Shown: positions 1 through 10,481 of the stretch, in pieces | How positions within the stretch are numbered: the stretch's first letter is position 1 | How the letters are laid out: each line of letters starts with the position of its first letter | Assembly (NCBI GenBank): GCA_004020365.1 | Contig: SAQR01000025.1 | Coordinates: 11,211 to 64,512, forward strand | Source: Mesorhizobium sp. | GTDB lineage: Bacteria > Pseudomonadota > Alphaproteobacteria > Rhizobiales > Rhizobiaceae | Direction: 5' to 3' | Length of the DNA stretch: 53,302 bases | The notes under the pieces: model-generated | Told to the model about the DNA's origin: nothing | Seen by the model: the letters and a program-made list of their open reading frames with translations, nothing else | Database searches by the model: none | Made by a program: the position numbers and the translations under genes

Positions 1-666
1 GATCCGTGCGGCAAGCTCTGGATATTTCTTGATCCTGGCCAGGAAATCCGGCGCCGTGCCCGGCGCCCCGGTGCCGACGATCAGCGGCAGCAGCGACTGC
101 TTGCCGCCGGAGAATGGCGCGATCACGGCGCCGGAGCGCTCGATGACCGAAAGCTCGCTGCCCTGCTGCCAGAGCGCGAAAGGCTCACGCTCCTCGATGC
201 GCACCTCCAGCATGTGCGGATAGACCTTGCGTACCGCCGCAACCTCGACCCAGGGCAGCGTGGCGATGCGCTCCCTCGCGGCTTCGGCATCGAAGCCGAT
301 CAGCGAGGTCCAGCCATCGAGCTGCATCCTGTCGAGAATATCGATCTCGGAGGTTGCGCGGTTGCCGACGACCTTGATCTGGTCGACGGCAAAGCCGGAG
401 CGGGCGGTAATGCCCTGGACGATAGCGTCGACATGCCCGCCGAGATAGGCGCCATAGGCACTGCCCGATACGAGCAGCGCCGCCGACAGCACGGCTGCGG
501 AAAACGGCGGCACCTCGAAGTCGTCATCACCAAGACGCGCCAGCATGCGCGCCGGCCGGCGAAGCAGGCGCGGCAGCACGAAATGGTCGAACGACAACGA
601 CACACCGAACAGCGTCGGCCCGGCCGCGCCCTTCCCCTTGCCCTGTCCCCACCTCAACGCAGACAC
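1..666 (-). CDS. ftsQ: Cell division protein FtsQ (partial, 3' end outside window)
   Basis: FtsQ is a bitopic inner-membrane divisome protein that links early and late division proteins. Reading inward from the edge gives 222 codons without a stop. There is a basic cytoplasmic N-terminus (residues 1-54), one membrane segment (about 55-77, rich in Ala, Val and Leu), and then a periplasmic POTRA domain (about 91-163, with [12 protein letters not shown] and the [11 protein letters not shown] stretch typical of FtsQ). The start chosen is GTG at 666-664, which overlaps the end of ddlB by 13 bases; no ATG fits the N-terminus. The C-terminal beta domain is outside the window. The position after ddlB is standard for the dcw cluster, and ftsA and ftsZ would be expected next. 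Confidence 0.93.
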   Translation of the reverse strand, partial: MSALRWGQGKGKGAAGPTLFGVSLSFDHFVLPRLLRRPARMLARLGDDDFEVPPFSAAVLSAALLVSGSAYGAYLGGHVDAIVQGITARSGFAVDQIKVVGNRATSEIDILDRMQLDGWTSLIGFDAEAARERIATLPWVEVAAVRKVYPHMLEVRIEEREPFALWQQGSELSVIERSGAVIAPFSGGKQSLLPLIVGTGAPGTAPDFLARIKKYPELAARI

Positions 667-1580
667 GAAGCGTCCTCCACCATCCAACTCAACAAATCGC
701 CGAACGAGTGTCCCGCCTGCGCGGCGATCTCAGGCACCAAGGATGTCGGCGTCATGCCCGGCTGCGTGTTGACCTCGAGCCAGACAATTTCGCCGTTCTC
801 GGAGTGTCGATCATCATAACGGAAGTCCGACCGGGAAACGCCCCGGCAGCCGATAGCTTGGTGAGCCCTTAGCGTCAGTGTCTGTATTTTTTGGTAAATA
901 TTCGGTGAAATTTTTGCAGGGCATTCGTGTTTTGATCCGCCCGCGACGTATTTTGAATCATAGTCGTAGAAGGAATGGCCGGTCGGGATGATCTCGCAGA
1001 CGCCGAGCGCCACATCACCCATCACCGCGCAGGTCAACTCCCGCCCGTGCACGTAGCGCTCCACCATGACGGTATCGCCATACTTCCAGTCGGACGAGCC
1101 GATGACCTGCGGCGGATGCGACTGCCCTTCGTGCACGATGACGACGCCGAAGCTCGACCCCTCATTGACCGGCTTGACGACGTAGGGCGGCTTCATCGGG
1201 TGCTTGTTCTGGATGGCGAAGCGATTGACCACCTTCGATTCGGCGACCGGAATGCCGACGGACCTGGCGATCTTCTTGGCTTGTTCCTTGTTCATGGCAA
1301 GCGCCGAGGCGAGCACGCCGGAATGGGTGTAGGGGATGGCAAGATATTCGAGGATGCCCTGGATGGTGCCGTCCTCGCCGAAAGGACCATGCAGCGCATT
1401 GAAGACAACATCAGGCTTGAGCTCAGCCAGCACCGATCCAACATCGCGCGAGACGTCGACGCGAGTGACCTGGTAGCCTTCCGTCTCGAGCGCATCGGCA
1501 CAGGCTTTCCCCGAAGACAAGGACACGGGCCGCTCGGACGAGAATCCACCCAGAAGGACGGCCACGTGCTTGCTTTTCAT
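654..1580 (-). CDS. ddlB: D-alanine--D-alanine ligase
   Basis: Joins two D-alanines using ATP to make the dipeptide that MurF adds to the UDP-muramyl tripeptide; cytoplasmic. The 308-residue product has the usual length. It shows the N-terminal [16 protein letters not shown] motif, an ATP-grasp core ([16 protein letters not shown], then [17 protein letters not shown]) and the C-terminal [16 protein letters not shown] metal/D-Ala binding motif. ATG 1580 is preceded by GAGGAAATGACGGGAA, which contains a purine-rich ribosome-binding site. The gene is separated from murB by about 300 bases, unlike the tightly packed genes upstream, so ddlB-ftsQ probably has a promoter of its own. It runs into ftsQ with a 13-base overlap. 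Confidence 0.96.
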   Translation of the reverse strand: MKSKHVAVLLGGFSSERPVSLSSGKACADALETEGYQVTRVDVSRDVGSVLAELKPDVVFNALHGPFGEDGTIQGILEYLAIPYTHSGVLASALAMNKEQAKKIARSVGIPVAESKVVNRFAIQNKHPMKPPYVVKPVNEGSSFGVVIVHEGQSHPPQVIGSSDWKYGDTVMVERYVHGRELTCAVMGDVALGVCEIIPTGHSFYDYDSKYVAGGSKHECPAKISPNIYQKIQTLTLRAHQAIGCRGVSRSDFRYDDRHSENGEIVWLEVNTQPGMTPTSLVPEIAAQAGHSFGDLLSWMVEDASCLR

Positions 1581-1883
1581 TTCCCGTCATTTCCTCTCAC
1601 GGCGGGCCCTTTCACTGCGGGTCTGCATCTCACACGCCCGGAAAGGGCCATACACTCAAACGCTCGGAGCAATCCCTGCTCTGATGATTTCTGCAACATC
1701 GAGTCCCCATAGTCTCCCGGCAGGCTGTCCCTGACGGAAAAACGCTGGTGACGCGTCGAAACGACTCAAATCAGGAAACGCTTCAGGGCAGAGAATCAGA
1801 GAGTTGAATCGCTGGCAAGTCCTTACGATTCCGCGAGATTCACTTTCCGCAAAAACGGCCGCGAAAACTGTGTTGTTGAGTCC
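1581..1883 (-). promoter_or_regulatory. murB-ddlB intergenic region with a GANTC cluster; probable internal dcw promoter
   Basis: This is the only large gap inside the dcw cluster. I see no convincing reading frame in it. It holds seven GANTC sites, at 1701, 1763, 1793, 1806, 1827, 1837 and 1878 (first base of each), all within 182 bases, when fewer than one is expected at this GC content. GANTC is the target of the cell-cycle DNA methyltransferase CcrM in alphaproteobacteria. Because the genes downstream are ddlB, ftsQ and presumably ftsA-ftsZ, the region is a good candidate for a cell-cycle-controlled promoter. That role is inferred, and I did not identify a definite -35/-10 pair. Confidence 0.55.
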
Positions 1884-2849
1884 TTATAGCAACTGTCCGA
1901 GGAATTCCTGGACCTCGTGCCCCGGCCGGAATTTGCCGATGCGCTTGATTTCCCAATGCAGCCGGATGCCCGACCTTTCGAGCACGCGCGTGCGCACCGT
2001 CTCGCCAAGATATTCAAGGTCGTAGCCGGTCGCTGTTCCCGTGTTGATCATGAAGTTGCAATGCATCGGCGACATCTGGGCGCCGCCGATCATCAGCCCC
2101 CGACAGCCCGCTCTGTCGATCTCCTTCCAGGCCGAGGTGCCCTCCGGATTCTTGAAGGTCGAGCCGCCGGTCTTTTCGCGGATCGGCTGCACGGTCTCGC
2201 GATGGTGCTGGACGGCGTCCATAGCCGCCTTGATCGCGGCCTTGTCTGCCAAAACGCCTTCGAACACGGCCGATGTGAAGATCAGCCCGGCAGGTGCTGC
2301 CGAATGGCGATAGGCGTAGCCCATATCGGCGTTGCTCAGCGTATGCACATTGCCCTTGCGGTCGAGCGCCCGCACCTCGACAACGCGCTCACGCGTCTCG
2401 ACCCCATTGGCGCCGGCATTCATCCTCAGCGCGCCGCCGATGGCGCCCGGAATGCCGTGGTAAAACTCAAAGCCGCCTATGCCAGCCTGATAGGCGACAG
2501 CGGCAAGGCGCTTGTCGGGCGTGGCCGCGCCCGCCTTGATTGTGGTCGGCGCAATCACTTCGGCTTCGCCAAAGCCCTTGGCCGAAAGCCGGATGACGAA
2601 GCCGGCAATACCGCCGTCACGGACAAGCAGGTTCGAGCCGATACCGACGGTGGTCAGCGGTATCTCTTCGGGCACTGCTCTCAGGAACGCAGCGAGATCG
2701 TCTTCGTCGGCCGGCTGGAACAGTGCGTCGGCCAGCCCGCCGGCGCGGAACCAGGTGATCTTGTCCATTTCGGCATTCGGCGTGATGCGGCCGCGCAGGC
2801 CGGCAAGCCGGCCGCCAAGCTTGTCGATCAACGCCTGGCCGCGCGTCAT
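1884..2849 (-). CDS. murB: UDP-N-acetylmuramate dehydrogenase (UDP-N-acetylenolpyruvoylglucosamine reductase)
   Basis: FAD-dependent cytoplasmic enzyme that reduces UDP-GlcNAc-enolpyruvate to UDP-MurNAc with NADPH. The 321-residue product shows [15 protein letters not shown] at the N-terminus, the FAD-binding [13 protein letters not shown] motif, the [16 protein letters not shown] motif and the C-terminal [12 protein letters not shown] stretch carrying the catalytic serine. ATG at 2849-2847 was chosen because it forms an ATGA overlap with the murC stop. An in-frame extension upstream to 2891 would lie inside murC and lacks family similarity. It is the last gene of the compact part of the cluster; the 300-base gap follows. 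Confidence 0.95.
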   Translation of the reverse strand: MTRGQALIDKLGGRLAGLRGRITPNAEMDKITWFRAGGLADALFQPADEDDLAAFLRAVPEEIPLTTVGIGSNLLVRDGGIAGFVIRLSAKGFGEAEVIAPTTIKAGAATPDKRLAAVAYQAGIGGFEFYHGIPGAIGGALRMNAGANGVETRERVVEVRALDRKGNVHTLSNADMGYAYRHSAAPAGLIFTSAVFEGVLADKAAIKAAMDAVQHHRETVQPIREKTGGSTFKNPEGTSAWKEIDRAGCRGLMIGGAQMSPMHCNFMINTGTATGYDLEYLGETVRTRVLERSGIRLHWEIKRIGKFRPGHEVQEFLGQLL

Positions 2850-4252
2850 GAGGCCGTCCCGCCGAGTTCCCTGGGCAGCGCGTAGGCCCATTGCGTGATG
2901 TTGCCGGCGCCGAGGAAGACGATGAAATCGCCTGGTTTGGCCAGGTCGCGGATAACAGGCGCAATCGCCGCCGGGCCTTCGATGTAGCGCGCGTCGCGAT
3001 GGCCGCCGGAGCGGATTCGCGACACCAATGCCTCGGACGTCACCCCGTTGATCGGCTCTTCGCCTGCCGCATAGACCGGCGCCACCATCACCGTGTCGGC
3101 ATCGTTGAAGCAGACCGAGAACTCGTCGAACAGATCATGCAGCCGGGTGAAGCGGTGCGGCTGGGCAATGGCGATGACGCGGCCCTGGGTGGCATCGCGG
3201 GCCGCCTTCAGAACCGCTGTGATCTCGACCGGATGGTGGCCGTAGTCGTCGAACACATCGATGCCGTTCCACGAACCGGTGCGCGTAAAGCGCCGCTTGA
3301 CGCCGGCGAAGGACGACAGGCCCTTCCTGATCGCCTCGGCCGAAAGGCCGAGCTCATGCGCGACGGCGATCGCCGCGGTCGCATTGGCAACGTTGTGACG
3401 GCCGGGCATCGGCAAGCGCAGGCCTGAAATCGTCGATTGGCCGCGGGTCTTGCGGTCGCGGATCACCACGTCGAATTCCGAGGTCGGGCCATCCATGCGG
3501 TGATTGATGAAACGCACGTCGGCCTGTGCGTTCTCGCCATAGGTGATGACGCGCCGGTCCTCGATGCGGCTGACCAGCGCCTGCACCTCCGGATGGTCGG
3601 TGCACATGACGCCGAAACCGTAGAACGGCACGTTTTCGACGAACTGGCGAAACGCCTCGCGCACCTTGTCGAAGGAGCCGTAATGGTCGAGATGCTCGGG
3701 ATCGATGTTGGTGACGACGGCGATCTCGGCCGGCAGCTTCAAGAACGTGCCGTCGCTCTCATCGGCCTCCACCACCATCCATTCGCCATCGCCCATGCGG
3801 GCGTTGGTGCCGTAGGCATTGATGATGCCGCCATTGATCACGGTCGGATCGAGGCCGCCGGCTTCGAGCAGCGTCGCCACCATCGAGGTCGTCGTCGTCT
3901 TGCCATGCGTGCCGCCGATGGCCACCGCTTGCCGGAAGCGCATCAGTTCCGCCAGCATCTCGGCGCGACGCACGACGGGAAGCAGTTTCTCGCGTGCCGC
4001 CTTCAGCTCCGGATTGGATTTCTTGATCGCCGTCGAGACGACGACCACTTCGGCATCGCCGATATTGTCGGCATGATGACCGACAAAGCACTCGATGCCC
4101 TTGTCACGCAGCCGCTGCACATTGGCGCTGTCGGCCTGGTCGGACCCTTGCACCTGGTAGCCGAGATTATGCAGCACCTCGGCGATGCCGCTCATGCCGA
4201 TACCGCCGATGCCGATGAAATGCACGAGGCCGATCGTCTGCGGCATCTTCAT
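2846..4252 (-). CDS. murC: UDP-N-acetylmuramate--L-alanine ligase
   Basis: Cytoplasmic Mur ligase that adds L-alanine to UDP-MurNAc using ATP. Its 468 residues match the family. The N-terminal Rossmann motif [17 protein letters not shown] is at about 11-27, the ATP-binding GTHGKTTTT loop at about 114-122, and the central metal/substrate motif [10 protein letters not shown] follows, with the C-terminal domain ending at YALPRELGG. The start at ATG 4252 overlaps the murG stop as ATGA. A second Met two codons downstream (MPQT) is an alternative start. It is flanked by murG and murB, with which it is translationally coupled. Confidence 0.97.
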   Translation of the reverse strand: MKMPQTIGLVHFIGIGGIGMSGIAEVLHNLGYQVQGSDQADSANVQRLRDKGIECFVGHHADNIGDAEVVVVSTAIKKSNPELKAAREKLLPVVRRAEMLAELMRFRQAVAIGGTHGKTTTTSMVATLLEAGGLDPTVINGGIINAYGTNARMGDGEWMVVEADESDGTFLKLPAEIAVVTNIDPEHLDHYGSFDKVREAFRQFVENVPFYGFGVMCTDHPEVQALVSRIEDRRVITYGENAQADVRFINHRMDGPTSEFDVVIRDRKTRGQSTISGLRLPMPGRHNVANATAAIAVAHELGLSAEAIRKGLSSFAGVKRRFTRTGSWNGIDVFDDYGHHPVEITAVLKAARDATQGRVIAIAQPHRFTRLHDLFDEFSVCFNDADTVMVAPVYAAGEEPINGVTSEALVSRIRSGGHRDARYIEGPAAIAPVIRDLAKPGDFIVFLGAGNITQWAYALPRELGGTAS

Positions 4253-5376
4253 GCGTGCGTCTCCTTCCTGAATTCCGATACGCTTTTCTTCGACGCAATA
4301 GCCTCTGTCAGATCGGCGAGCAACCGTGCCGCGTCCGGTTTTCCGGCCGATTTCGCCGCCGCTGCCATTGTCGTCAGTCGCTCCGGATCGTCCATCAGCG
4401 CTCCGACGAGTGCGGCGATGCGCTCGGACGAAAGCGTCGATTGCGGATGCACTTCGGCGCCGCCTGCTGCGGCCAATGCCGCGGCATTGGCCGCCTGGTC
4501 GTGGTCGAGCGCATGCGGATAGGGCACCAGCAGCGCCGGCCGGCCGATCACCGCGATTTCCGATACGGTCGATGCGCCGGACCGCGACATCACCAGATGC
4601 GCCGCAGCCATGCGCGCCGCCATGTCGGTGAAGAACGGCGATACCTCAGCCTTGACGCCAAGGGCGGCATAGGCCGCCTTCACCCGCTCGACGTCGTCGG
4701 CACGCGCCTGCTGGGTGATATCAAGCCGCTGGCGTTGTGCATCGGAAAGCTGCCGAACCGCCGTCGGCACCGCATCGGAAAAGAACTGCGCGCCCTGGCT
4801 GCCGCCGAACACCAGAAAGCGGAACGGCTGGTTCCCGGTCGACGCCGCATAGGGCGTCTTTGCCGCCTCCAGCACTTGCGGCCTGACCGGATTGCCGGTC
4901 ATCACCGTCTTGGCGCCTGCAGCGCTTGAATCTTGTGGCAAAAACCCGCCGGCGATGGCATCGACACGGCCGGCGAGCGCCCGGTTGGCGCGCCCCATCA
5001 CCGCGTTCTGCTCGTGGATCAGCGTCGGCACCTTGCGCCGCGTCGCCGCATAGAGCGGCGGCAGCGTCGGATAGCCGCCGAAACCGACCACGACGGCTGG
5101 CTTGACCCGGCCGATCACCGTCGATGCCTGCCGCACGCCGCCCCAGATCTTCCAGAAGGCGGCGAGCAAAGCGAAAGGATTTTTCGAGCCGATGGTCGCC
5201 GACTGGATCGGATGGATGCAAGCGGCCGGGAACTGGCCGGCAAAACGCTCGGCACGATCATCGGCGGCGAGATGCACCGTCCAGCCGCGCCTGATCAGCT
5301 CGTGCGCCAGCGCCTCGGCCGGGAAGAGATGCCCGCCCGTGCCGCCGGCCGCCAGAAGGATCGCGCCCCTCGACAT
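4249..5376 (-). CDS. murG: Undecaprenyldiphospho-muramoylpentapeptide beta-N-acetylglucosaminyltransferase
   Basis: Peripheral inner-membrane GT-B glycosyltransferase that transfers GlcNAc from UDP-GlcNAc to lipid I, giving lipid II. The 375-residue product has the N-terminal glycine loop [10 protein letters not shown] (residues 11-20), a second glycine motif [24 protein letters not shown], and the C-domain donor-site motifs FGGSQGAQ and [21 protein letters not shown] 5376 lies one base after the ftsW stop (TGAAATG), with the purine-rich GGAG of the ftsW end acting as ribosome-binding site. Downstream it overlaps murC by four bases. Confidence 0.97.
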   Translation of the reverse strand: MSRGAILLAAGGTGGHLFPAEALAHELIRRGWTVHLAADDRAERFAGQFPAACIHPIQSATIGSKNPFALLAAFWKIWGGVRQASTVIGRVKPAVVVGFGGYPTLPPLYAATRRKVPTLIHEQNAVMGRANRALAGRVDAIAGGFLPQDSSAAGAKTVMTGNPVRPQVLEAAKTPYAASTGNQPFRFLVFGGSQGAQFFSDAVPTAVRQLSDAQRQRLDITQQARADDVERVKAAYAALGVKAEVSPFFTDMAARMAAAHLVMSRSGASTVSEIAVIGRPALLVPYPHALDHDQAANAAALAAAGGAEVHPQSTLSSERIAALVGALMDDPERLTTMAAAAKSAGKPDAARLLADLTEAIASKKSVSEFRKETHA

Positions 5377-5377
5377 T

Positions 5378-6529
5378 TCACTCCGCCGGCATGGCGCGCT
5401 GCGACGGTGCGAAGCCCAACTGCTTGCGCTTCTCCGGCCGCTTGCGCGTCAGCGCCAGCACCATGCCCATCGAGATGGCGATGGCGATCTGCGAGGAGCC
5501 GCCATAGGAGATGAACGGCAAGGTCATGCCCTTGGCCGGCATCAGCTGCAGATTGACGGCCATGTTGATGACCGACTGCAGACCGAAGACCGTGACCAGG
5601 CCGCCGACCGCGTAGCGTGTGAAATCGTCCTGCTCCTTGAGCGCGGTGCCGAGGCCACGCAGCACGATGAAGGCGAAGATGGTCATGATGAAGAAGCACA
5701 TGATCAGTCCGAACTCCTCGCCGGCCACCGAGTAGACGAAATCGGCATGGCTGTCGGGTATCACCCGCTTGACGGTGCCCTCGCCCGGCCCGACGCCGAA
5801 CCAGCCGCCATTGATCAGCGCATCGCGGCCCATGTCGACCTGGAACGTGTCACCCTCGCCGGTCATGAAGCGATCGATGCGGCCGGCGACATGCGGGAAC
5901 ACGGTATAGGCGGCAAACACGCCGCCGACGCCGGCAGCGCCCAGCGCGATGATCCACAGCCATGGCAGTCCGGCCATGAAGAACATCACCCCCCAGGTGC
6001 CGAGCACCAGCATGGTCTGACCGAAATCGGGCTGCGCCACCAGCAGCGAGATGACGAGGGCCAGCAGCAGCATGGCGAACAGATTGCCTGGAATGTCGGG
6101 CTGGCGCTTGTGTTCGGCAAACAGCCAGGCGCAGATGACGACGAAGGCAGGCTTCAGGAATTCCGACGGCTGCAGCGACACGCCGGCGAGCGACACCCAG
6201 CGTCGCGCGCCCTTCACCTCGACGCCGATGTAGAGCACCGCCACCATCAGCACCAGCGTGATGCACAGCATCGCCAGGGCCATGCGCCTGATCTGCCGCG
6301 ATTCCAGGAAGGAGACGGCCAGCATCACGCCAAGGGCGGGAATGGTGAAGATGATCTGCCTTGTGGCGAAGTGGAAACTGTCCAGGCCGATGCGCTGGGC
6401 CACCGCCGGGCTTGCCGCGAAGGACAGCACGATGCCGAGCCCCATCAGCGACAGGAACGCAGCCAGGAACCAGCGATCGATCGTCCACCACCAGGTGGCA
6501 ACCGGGCTTTTATCGAGACGGCTTTGCAT
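5378..6529 (-). CDS. ftsW: Peptidoglycan glycosyltransferase FtsW (SEDS family)
   Basis: SEDS-family polytopic membrane protein that polymerises lipid II at the septum together with FtsI. The 383 residues contain about ten hydrophobic segments. They include the SEDS motifs [11 protein letters not shown] and [19 protein letters not shown]-like text near the C-terminus ([18 protein letters not shown]), and the extracellular loop with [21 protein letters not shown]. The ATG at 6529 shares its first base with the murD stop (TAATG), which implies translational coupling. The order murD-ftsW-murG is the normal one. Confidence 0.97.
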   Translation of the reverse strand: MQSRLDKSPVATWWWTIDRWFLAAFLSLMGLGIVLSFAASPAVAQRIGLDSFHFATRQIIFTIPALGVMLAVSFLESRQIRRMALAMLCITLVLMVAVLYIGVEVKGARRWVSLAGVSLQPSEFLKPAFVVICAWLFAEHKRQPDIPGNLFAMLLLALVISLLVAQPDFGQTMLVLGTWGVMFFMAGLPWLWIIALGAAGVGGVFAAYTVFPHVAGRIDRFMTGEGDTFQVDMGRDALINGGWFGVGPGEGTVKRVIPDSHADFVYSVAGEEFGLIMCFFIMTIFAFIVLRGLGTALKEQDDFTRYAVGGLVTVFGLQSVINMAVNLQLMPAKGMTLPFISYGGSSQIAIAISMGMVLALTRKRPEKRKQLGFAPSQRAMPAE

Positions 6530-7932
6530 TATCGTGCCCCTCCGATGAGCTTCACGCCATCAACAGTGCTGACAGCTTGCCTGAAGGCTTCGCCGCGCAC
6601 TTCGAAATTCTTGAACTGGTCGAAACTGGCGCAGGCCGGCGAAAGCAGCACCACCACCTCGCCATTGCTATCGTCCCTGGCCGCGTCGCTTGCGGCATGC
6701 TCGACTGCTGCGGCCAGCGTGCCGGAAATCTCGTAGGGCACCGCCTCGCCGAGCGTCGCCGAGAAGGCTGGTGCGGCCTCGCCGATCAGATAGGCCTTGG
6801 CGATGCGCGGAAAGAGGCCGCGCAACGGCTCGATGCCACCCTCTTTCGGCAACCCGCCGGCGATCCAATAAATGCGTGCAAAGCTGGACAAGGCGGGCGC
6901 TGCCGCATCCGCATTGGTCGCCTTGGAATCGTTGATGAACAGCACATGGCCCTTGCGGCCGACCTGCTCCATACGGTGCGCCAGCCCGGGAAAGCTCTCC
7001 AGCCCCGACTGGATCTCGCCTAGCTCGAGCCCGACCTTGAGGCAGGCGGCGAGAGCGGCCAGCGCATTCTGCGCATTGTGCTGGCCGCGCAGCGAGCCGA
7101 TGCCTTCGAGAAAGGCGACCCGGCTGTAACGACCGTGCACCGCCTCCATCAGGTCGGTGCCGTCGGCGAAATAGCCGTCGGTCAGCGGCAGGCGCTTCGA
7201 AATGCGGATGACGTGCCGGCCTGCCCGTTCCAGCCGGTCGGCGAGTTGGGCGCACCAGGAATCGTCGACGCCGACGATGGCCGTCTCGCTGCCGGCCGCC
7301 AGCCGCTCCTTGATCGCGGCGTAGTGCTGCATCGTGCCATGACGGTCGAGATGATCGGGCGTCAGGTTGAGCAGGACGCCGGCGGTCGGATTGATCGAGG
7401 GCGCCAGGTCTATCTGGTAGGACGAGCATTCCACGACATAGTACCGCCCCGGTTCCGGCGGATCGAGCGTCATCACCGCGCGGCCGATATTGCCGCCCAT
7501 CTGCGTGTCGCGTCCGGCCGATTTCAGGATATGCGCCGTCAGCGCCGTGGTCGTCGATTTGCCGTTGGTGCCGGTTATGGCGATGAACGGCGCTGCCGGC
7601 GCCAGCAAGGTCCGCTGCCGGCAGAACAGCTCGATGTCGCCAATGATTTCGACGCCTGAAGCGCGCGCCAGTTCCACTGTCCAGTGCGGCTTCGGATGCG
7701 TCAGCGGCACGCCGGGCGACAGCACGAAGGCCGAGAACTTCGCCCAGTCGGCGCCACGCAGGTCGCCGGTCGCGATACCGACGGCCGCGGCATTGGCGAC
7801 ACTGCCGGGATTGTCGTCCCAGGCGAGCACCTCCGCCCCGCCCTCGATCAACGCGCGCGCAGTGGCGATTCCCGAGCCGCCGAGCCCGAAGAGCGAAACG
7901 CGCTTGCCTGCGAAGGATGCGGCGGGGATCAA
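6529..7932 (-). CDS. murD: UDP-N-acetylmuramoyl-L-alanine--D-glutamate ligase (TTG start)
   Basis: Adds D-glutamate to UDP-MurNAc-L-Ala; cytoplasmic Mur ligase. The 467-residue product shows the N-terminal [17 protein letters not shown] motif, the P-loop [10 protein letters not shown] (about 120-129), [11 protein letters not shown], and the C-terminal [11 protein letters not shown] motif. No ATG fits the family N-terminus. The best start is TTG at 7932-7930: the mraY stop TAG is embedded in TAGGAGG, which places a near-perfect Shine-Dalgarno sequence a few bases before that TTG. The longer in-frame extension to 8262 lies inside mraY and has no homology. The gene is 8 bases after mraY and overlaps the ftsW start by one base. 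Confidence 0.95.
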   Translation of the reverse strand: MIPAASFAGKRVSLFGLGGSGIATARALIEGGAEVLAWDDNPGSVANAAAVGIATGDLRGADWAKFSAFVLSPGVPLTHPKPHWTVELARASGVEIIGDIELFCRQRTLLAPAAPFIAITGTNGKSTTTALTAHILKSAGRDTQMGGNIGRAVMTLDPPEPGRYYVVECSSYQIDLAPSINPTAGVLLNLTPDHLDRHGTMQHYAAIKERLAAGSETAIVGVDDSWCAQLADRLERAGRHVIRISKRLPLTDGYFADGTDLMEAVHGRYSRVAFLEGIGSLRGQHNAQNALAALAACLKVGLELGEIQSGLESFPGLAHRMEQVGRKGHVLFINDSKATNADAAAPALSSFARIYWIAGGLPKEGGIEPLRGLFPRIAKAYLIGEAAPAFSATLGEAVPYEISGTLAAAVEHAASDAARDDSNGEVVVLLSPACASFDQFKNFEVRGEAFRQAVSTVDGVKLIGGAR

Positions 7933-7940
7933 GCGGCCTC

Positions 7941-9023
7941 CTATCGTAGCTTGAGGGTCGACAGGCCGACCAGCGCCAGGATGACGGCGATGATCCAGAA
8001 GCGGATCACCACCTGGCTTTCGGTCCAGCCGAGCTTTTCGAAATGATGATGGATCGGCGCCATCAGGAACACCCGCTTGCCGGTCATCTTGAAGTAGCCG
8101 ACCTGGATGATGACCGACAGGATCTCGACGACGAACAGGCCGCCGACGATGACCAGCACGATCTCGTGCTTGGTGGCAACCGCAACCGTGCCGATCAGGC
8201 CGCCCAGCGCCAGCGAGCCGGTATCGCCCATGAAGATCGCCGCCGGCGGTGCGTTGAACCACAGGAAGCCGAGGCCGGCGCCGATCACTGCGCCGAGGAC
8301 CACCGCCAATTCACCGGTGCCGGGCACGAAATGGATCTGCAGATACTCGGCGAACACCGCATTGCCGGACAGGTAGGCGATAACGCCGAAAGACGCCGCC
8401 GCGATCATGATCGGCACGATCGCCAGACCGTCGAGGCCATCGGTCAGGTTCACGGCATTGCCGGCGCCGACGATGACGAAGCACGAGAACGGGATGAAGA
8501 ACCAGCCGAGATTGATGAGGAACTCCTTGGCGAAGGGAAAGGTCAGCGACGACGAGAATGGCGCCTGGCCATTGTGCATGATCACCCAGGCGGCGATGCC
8601 GGCGATGACGAATTCAAGCGCCAGCCGCGCCTTGCCGGAAAAGCCGAGATGCGATTGCTTCGTCACCTTGAGATAATCGTCGTAGAACCCGATCGAGCCG
8701 AAACCCAAGGTTACCAGCAGCACCACCCAGACATAGATGCTGGACAGGTTCGCCCACAACAGCGAGGAGCCGATGATGCCGCACAGGATCATCAGCCCGC
8801 CCATGGTCGGCGTGCCGGCTTTCTTGAAATGCGTCTGCGGCCCGTCGGCGCGGATCGGCTGGCCCTTGCCCTGCCGCAGCCTCAGCGAATTGATGATGGC
8901 CGGGCCGAAGATGAAGACGATCAGCGCCGCGGTGATCAGCGCGCCGCCGGTGCGGAAGGTTATGTAGCGAAAGACGTTGAAGACCGAGATCTTGTCCGCG
9001 AATTCGACGAGCAGTGTGAACAT
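7941..9023 (-). CDS. mraY: Phospho-N-acetylmuramoyl-pentapeptide-transferase
   Basis: Integral membrane enzyme that transfers phospho-MurNAc-pentapeptide to undecaprenyl phosphate, forming lipid I. The 360 residues carry about ten membrane segments. The diagnostic acidic and basic motifs are present: [19 protein letters not shown] and TPTMGG near the N-terminus, [37 protein letters not shown], and the [13 protein letters not shown] loop near the C-terminus. ATG 9023 lies 24 bases after the murF stop. The end of the gene supplies the ribosome-binding site of murD. Confidence 0.97.
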   Translation of the reverse strand: MFTLLVEFADKISVFNVFRYITFRTGGALITAALIVFIFGPAIINSLRLRQGKGQPIRADGPQTHFKKAGTPTMGGLMILCGIIGSSLLWANLSSIYVWVVLLVTLGFGSIGFYDDYLKVTKQSHLGFSGKARLALEFVIAGIAAWVIMHNGQAPFSSSLTFPFAKEFLINLGWFFIPFSCFVIVGAGNAVNLTDGLDGLAIVPIMIAAASFGVIAYLSGNAVFAEYLQIHFVPGTGELAVVLGAVIGAGLGFLWFNAPPAAIFMGDTGSLALGGLIGTVAVATKHEIVLVIVGGLFVVEILSVIIQVGYFKMTGKRVFLMAPIHHHFEKLGWTESQVVIRFWIIAVILALVGLSTLKLR

Positions 9024-9047
9024 GCGATTCGGTCTCCGGACCTGGCT

Positions 9048-10481
9048 CTAGGTCTGTTTGGCGGTTGCGGCTACCGCCGGAAATTTGCTGAGCAGTGCGT
9101 CGACCAGTTTGGAAAACCCGATGCCTTTCGACGATTTGATCATCACCACGTCGCCCGGCTTCAGCGCCGACAGAAGCACCAGTTTGAGATCCTCTGCGCC
9201 GGCGCGATACTCTGTCTCGATCTCGTCAGGCAGGATATCGGCCAGCGCCCGCATTTGCGGGCCGGCGAGAAAGACCGTGCGCGTGTCGGTGCCGACGATG
9301 AGATCGGCAAGGGCTGCGTGCAGCTTGGCCGAATGGTCGCCGAGCTCGAGCATGTCGCCGAGCACCGCGATGCGCCTGCCTTCGCCCGACACCGGCGTCG
9401 CGTTGAGCAGCGCCATTGCTGCGCTCATCGACGCCGGATTGGCGTTGTAGCTCTCGTCGATCAGCGTGATCGGACCTTTCGGGTGGCGCAGCACATGGCG
9501 TTTGCCGCGTCCGCGTTCGGCCGAAAGATCGGCCAGCGCCAGCGCCACCCTGGCGATGTCGGCGCCGACCAGGTGCGCGGCGCCCAGCACGGCCAGCACA
9601 TTCTGCACCATGTGTCGGCCCGGCGCGCCGACCCTGGCGGTGATCTCCTGACCGCCGATCTTGGCGGCGATGACGGAATGATCGGCATGCAGCTCGCATT
9701 TCAGCAGCTTGAAGGTCGCACGGGCATTCTCGCCAAAGCCGTAGATGTGCTCGACGCCGGCGGCTCTCGCCATCTTGTCCAGAAGCTTCCAGCGCGGGTC
9801 GTCGCGGTTGAGAAGGACGGCGCCGTCCGGTTCCAGCCCTTCGAAAATCTCGGCCTTGGCCTTGGCGATCTCGTCCAGATTGCGGAAGAAGCCGAGATGT
9901 GCCGCGGCGATCAGCGTGACGATGGCGACATGCGGCCGGACCATCCTGGCCAGTGGCCGGACCTCGTCGGGATGGTTCATGCCGATCTCGAACACGGCAT
10001 AGTCGCAATCCACAGGCATCCGCGCCAGCGTCAGCGGCACGCCCCAGTGGTTGTTGAAAGACTGCGCCGATGCGTGCACCTTGCCGACCACGGACAAGAC
10101 ATGGCGCAGCGCTTCCTTGGTGGTGGTCTTGCCCGCCGAACCGGTCACCGCGATGATCCTGGCATTCGAGCGCGCGCGGGCGGCCAGCCCGAGCTTTTCC
10201 AGAGCGGCCAGCACGTCCTGCACGACGATCATCGGCGCCGTCAGCCGCCCGAGCGACGGCAGCTTGCCCTCGGCGACGACCAGCACGCCGGCGCCGGCCT
10301 TGATGGCGGCGGTCGCGAAGTCGTGGCCATCCATCGCCTCGCCCTTGATGGCGAAGAAAGCATCGCCCGGCGCAAGACTGCGGCTGTCGATCGAGATGCC
10401 GCTGATACCCTCCGGCATCGGACCGAGCGGTCGTCCGCCCATGGCGGCGACGAGATCCTCTGAGGTCCACAGGAAGCTCAT
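9048..10481 (-). CDS. murF: UDP-N-acetylmuramoyl-tripeptide--D-alanyl-D-alanine ligase
   Basis: Cytoplasmic Mur ligase that adds the D-Ala-D-Ala made by Ddl. The 477-residue product has the N-terminal [20 protein letters not shown] motif, the ATP loop [13 protein letters not shown] (about 111-123), [24 protein letters not shown], and the C-terminal ligase domain with [11 protein letters not shown] and [12 protein letters not shown] 10481 forms an ATGA overlap with the murE stop. The 24-base gap to mraY is the largest spacing on its downstream side. Confidence 0.97.
   Translation of the reverse strand: MSFLWTSEDLVAAMGGRPLGPMPEGISGISIDSRSLAPGDAFFAIKGEAMDGHDFATAAIKAGAGVLVVAEGKLPSLGRLTAPMIVVQDVLAALEKLGLAARARSNARIIAVTGSAGKTTTKEALRHVLSVVGKVHASAQSFNNHWGVPLTLARMPVDCDYAVFEIGMNHPDEVRPLARMVRPHVAIVTLIAAAHLGFFRNLDEIAKAKAEIFEGLEPDGAVLLNRDDPRWKLLDKMARAAGVEHIYGFGENARATFKLLKCELHADHSVIAAKIGGQEITARVGAPGRHMVQNVLAVLGAAHLVGADIARVALALADLSAERGRGKRHVLRHPKGPITLIDESYNANPASMSAAMALLNATPVSGEGRRIAVLGDMLELGDHSAKLHAALADLIVGTDTRTVFLAGPQMRALADILPDEIETEYRAGAEDLKLVLLSALKPGDVVMIKSSKGIGFSKLVDALLSKFPAVAATAKQT

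Noticed and set aside
8043-10463. 806-codon open frame on the plus strand opposite mraY and murF
   Set aside because: It is antisense to two certain genes, is rich in Asp, Arg, Gln and His as expected for the complement of high-GC codons, and shows no family motif.
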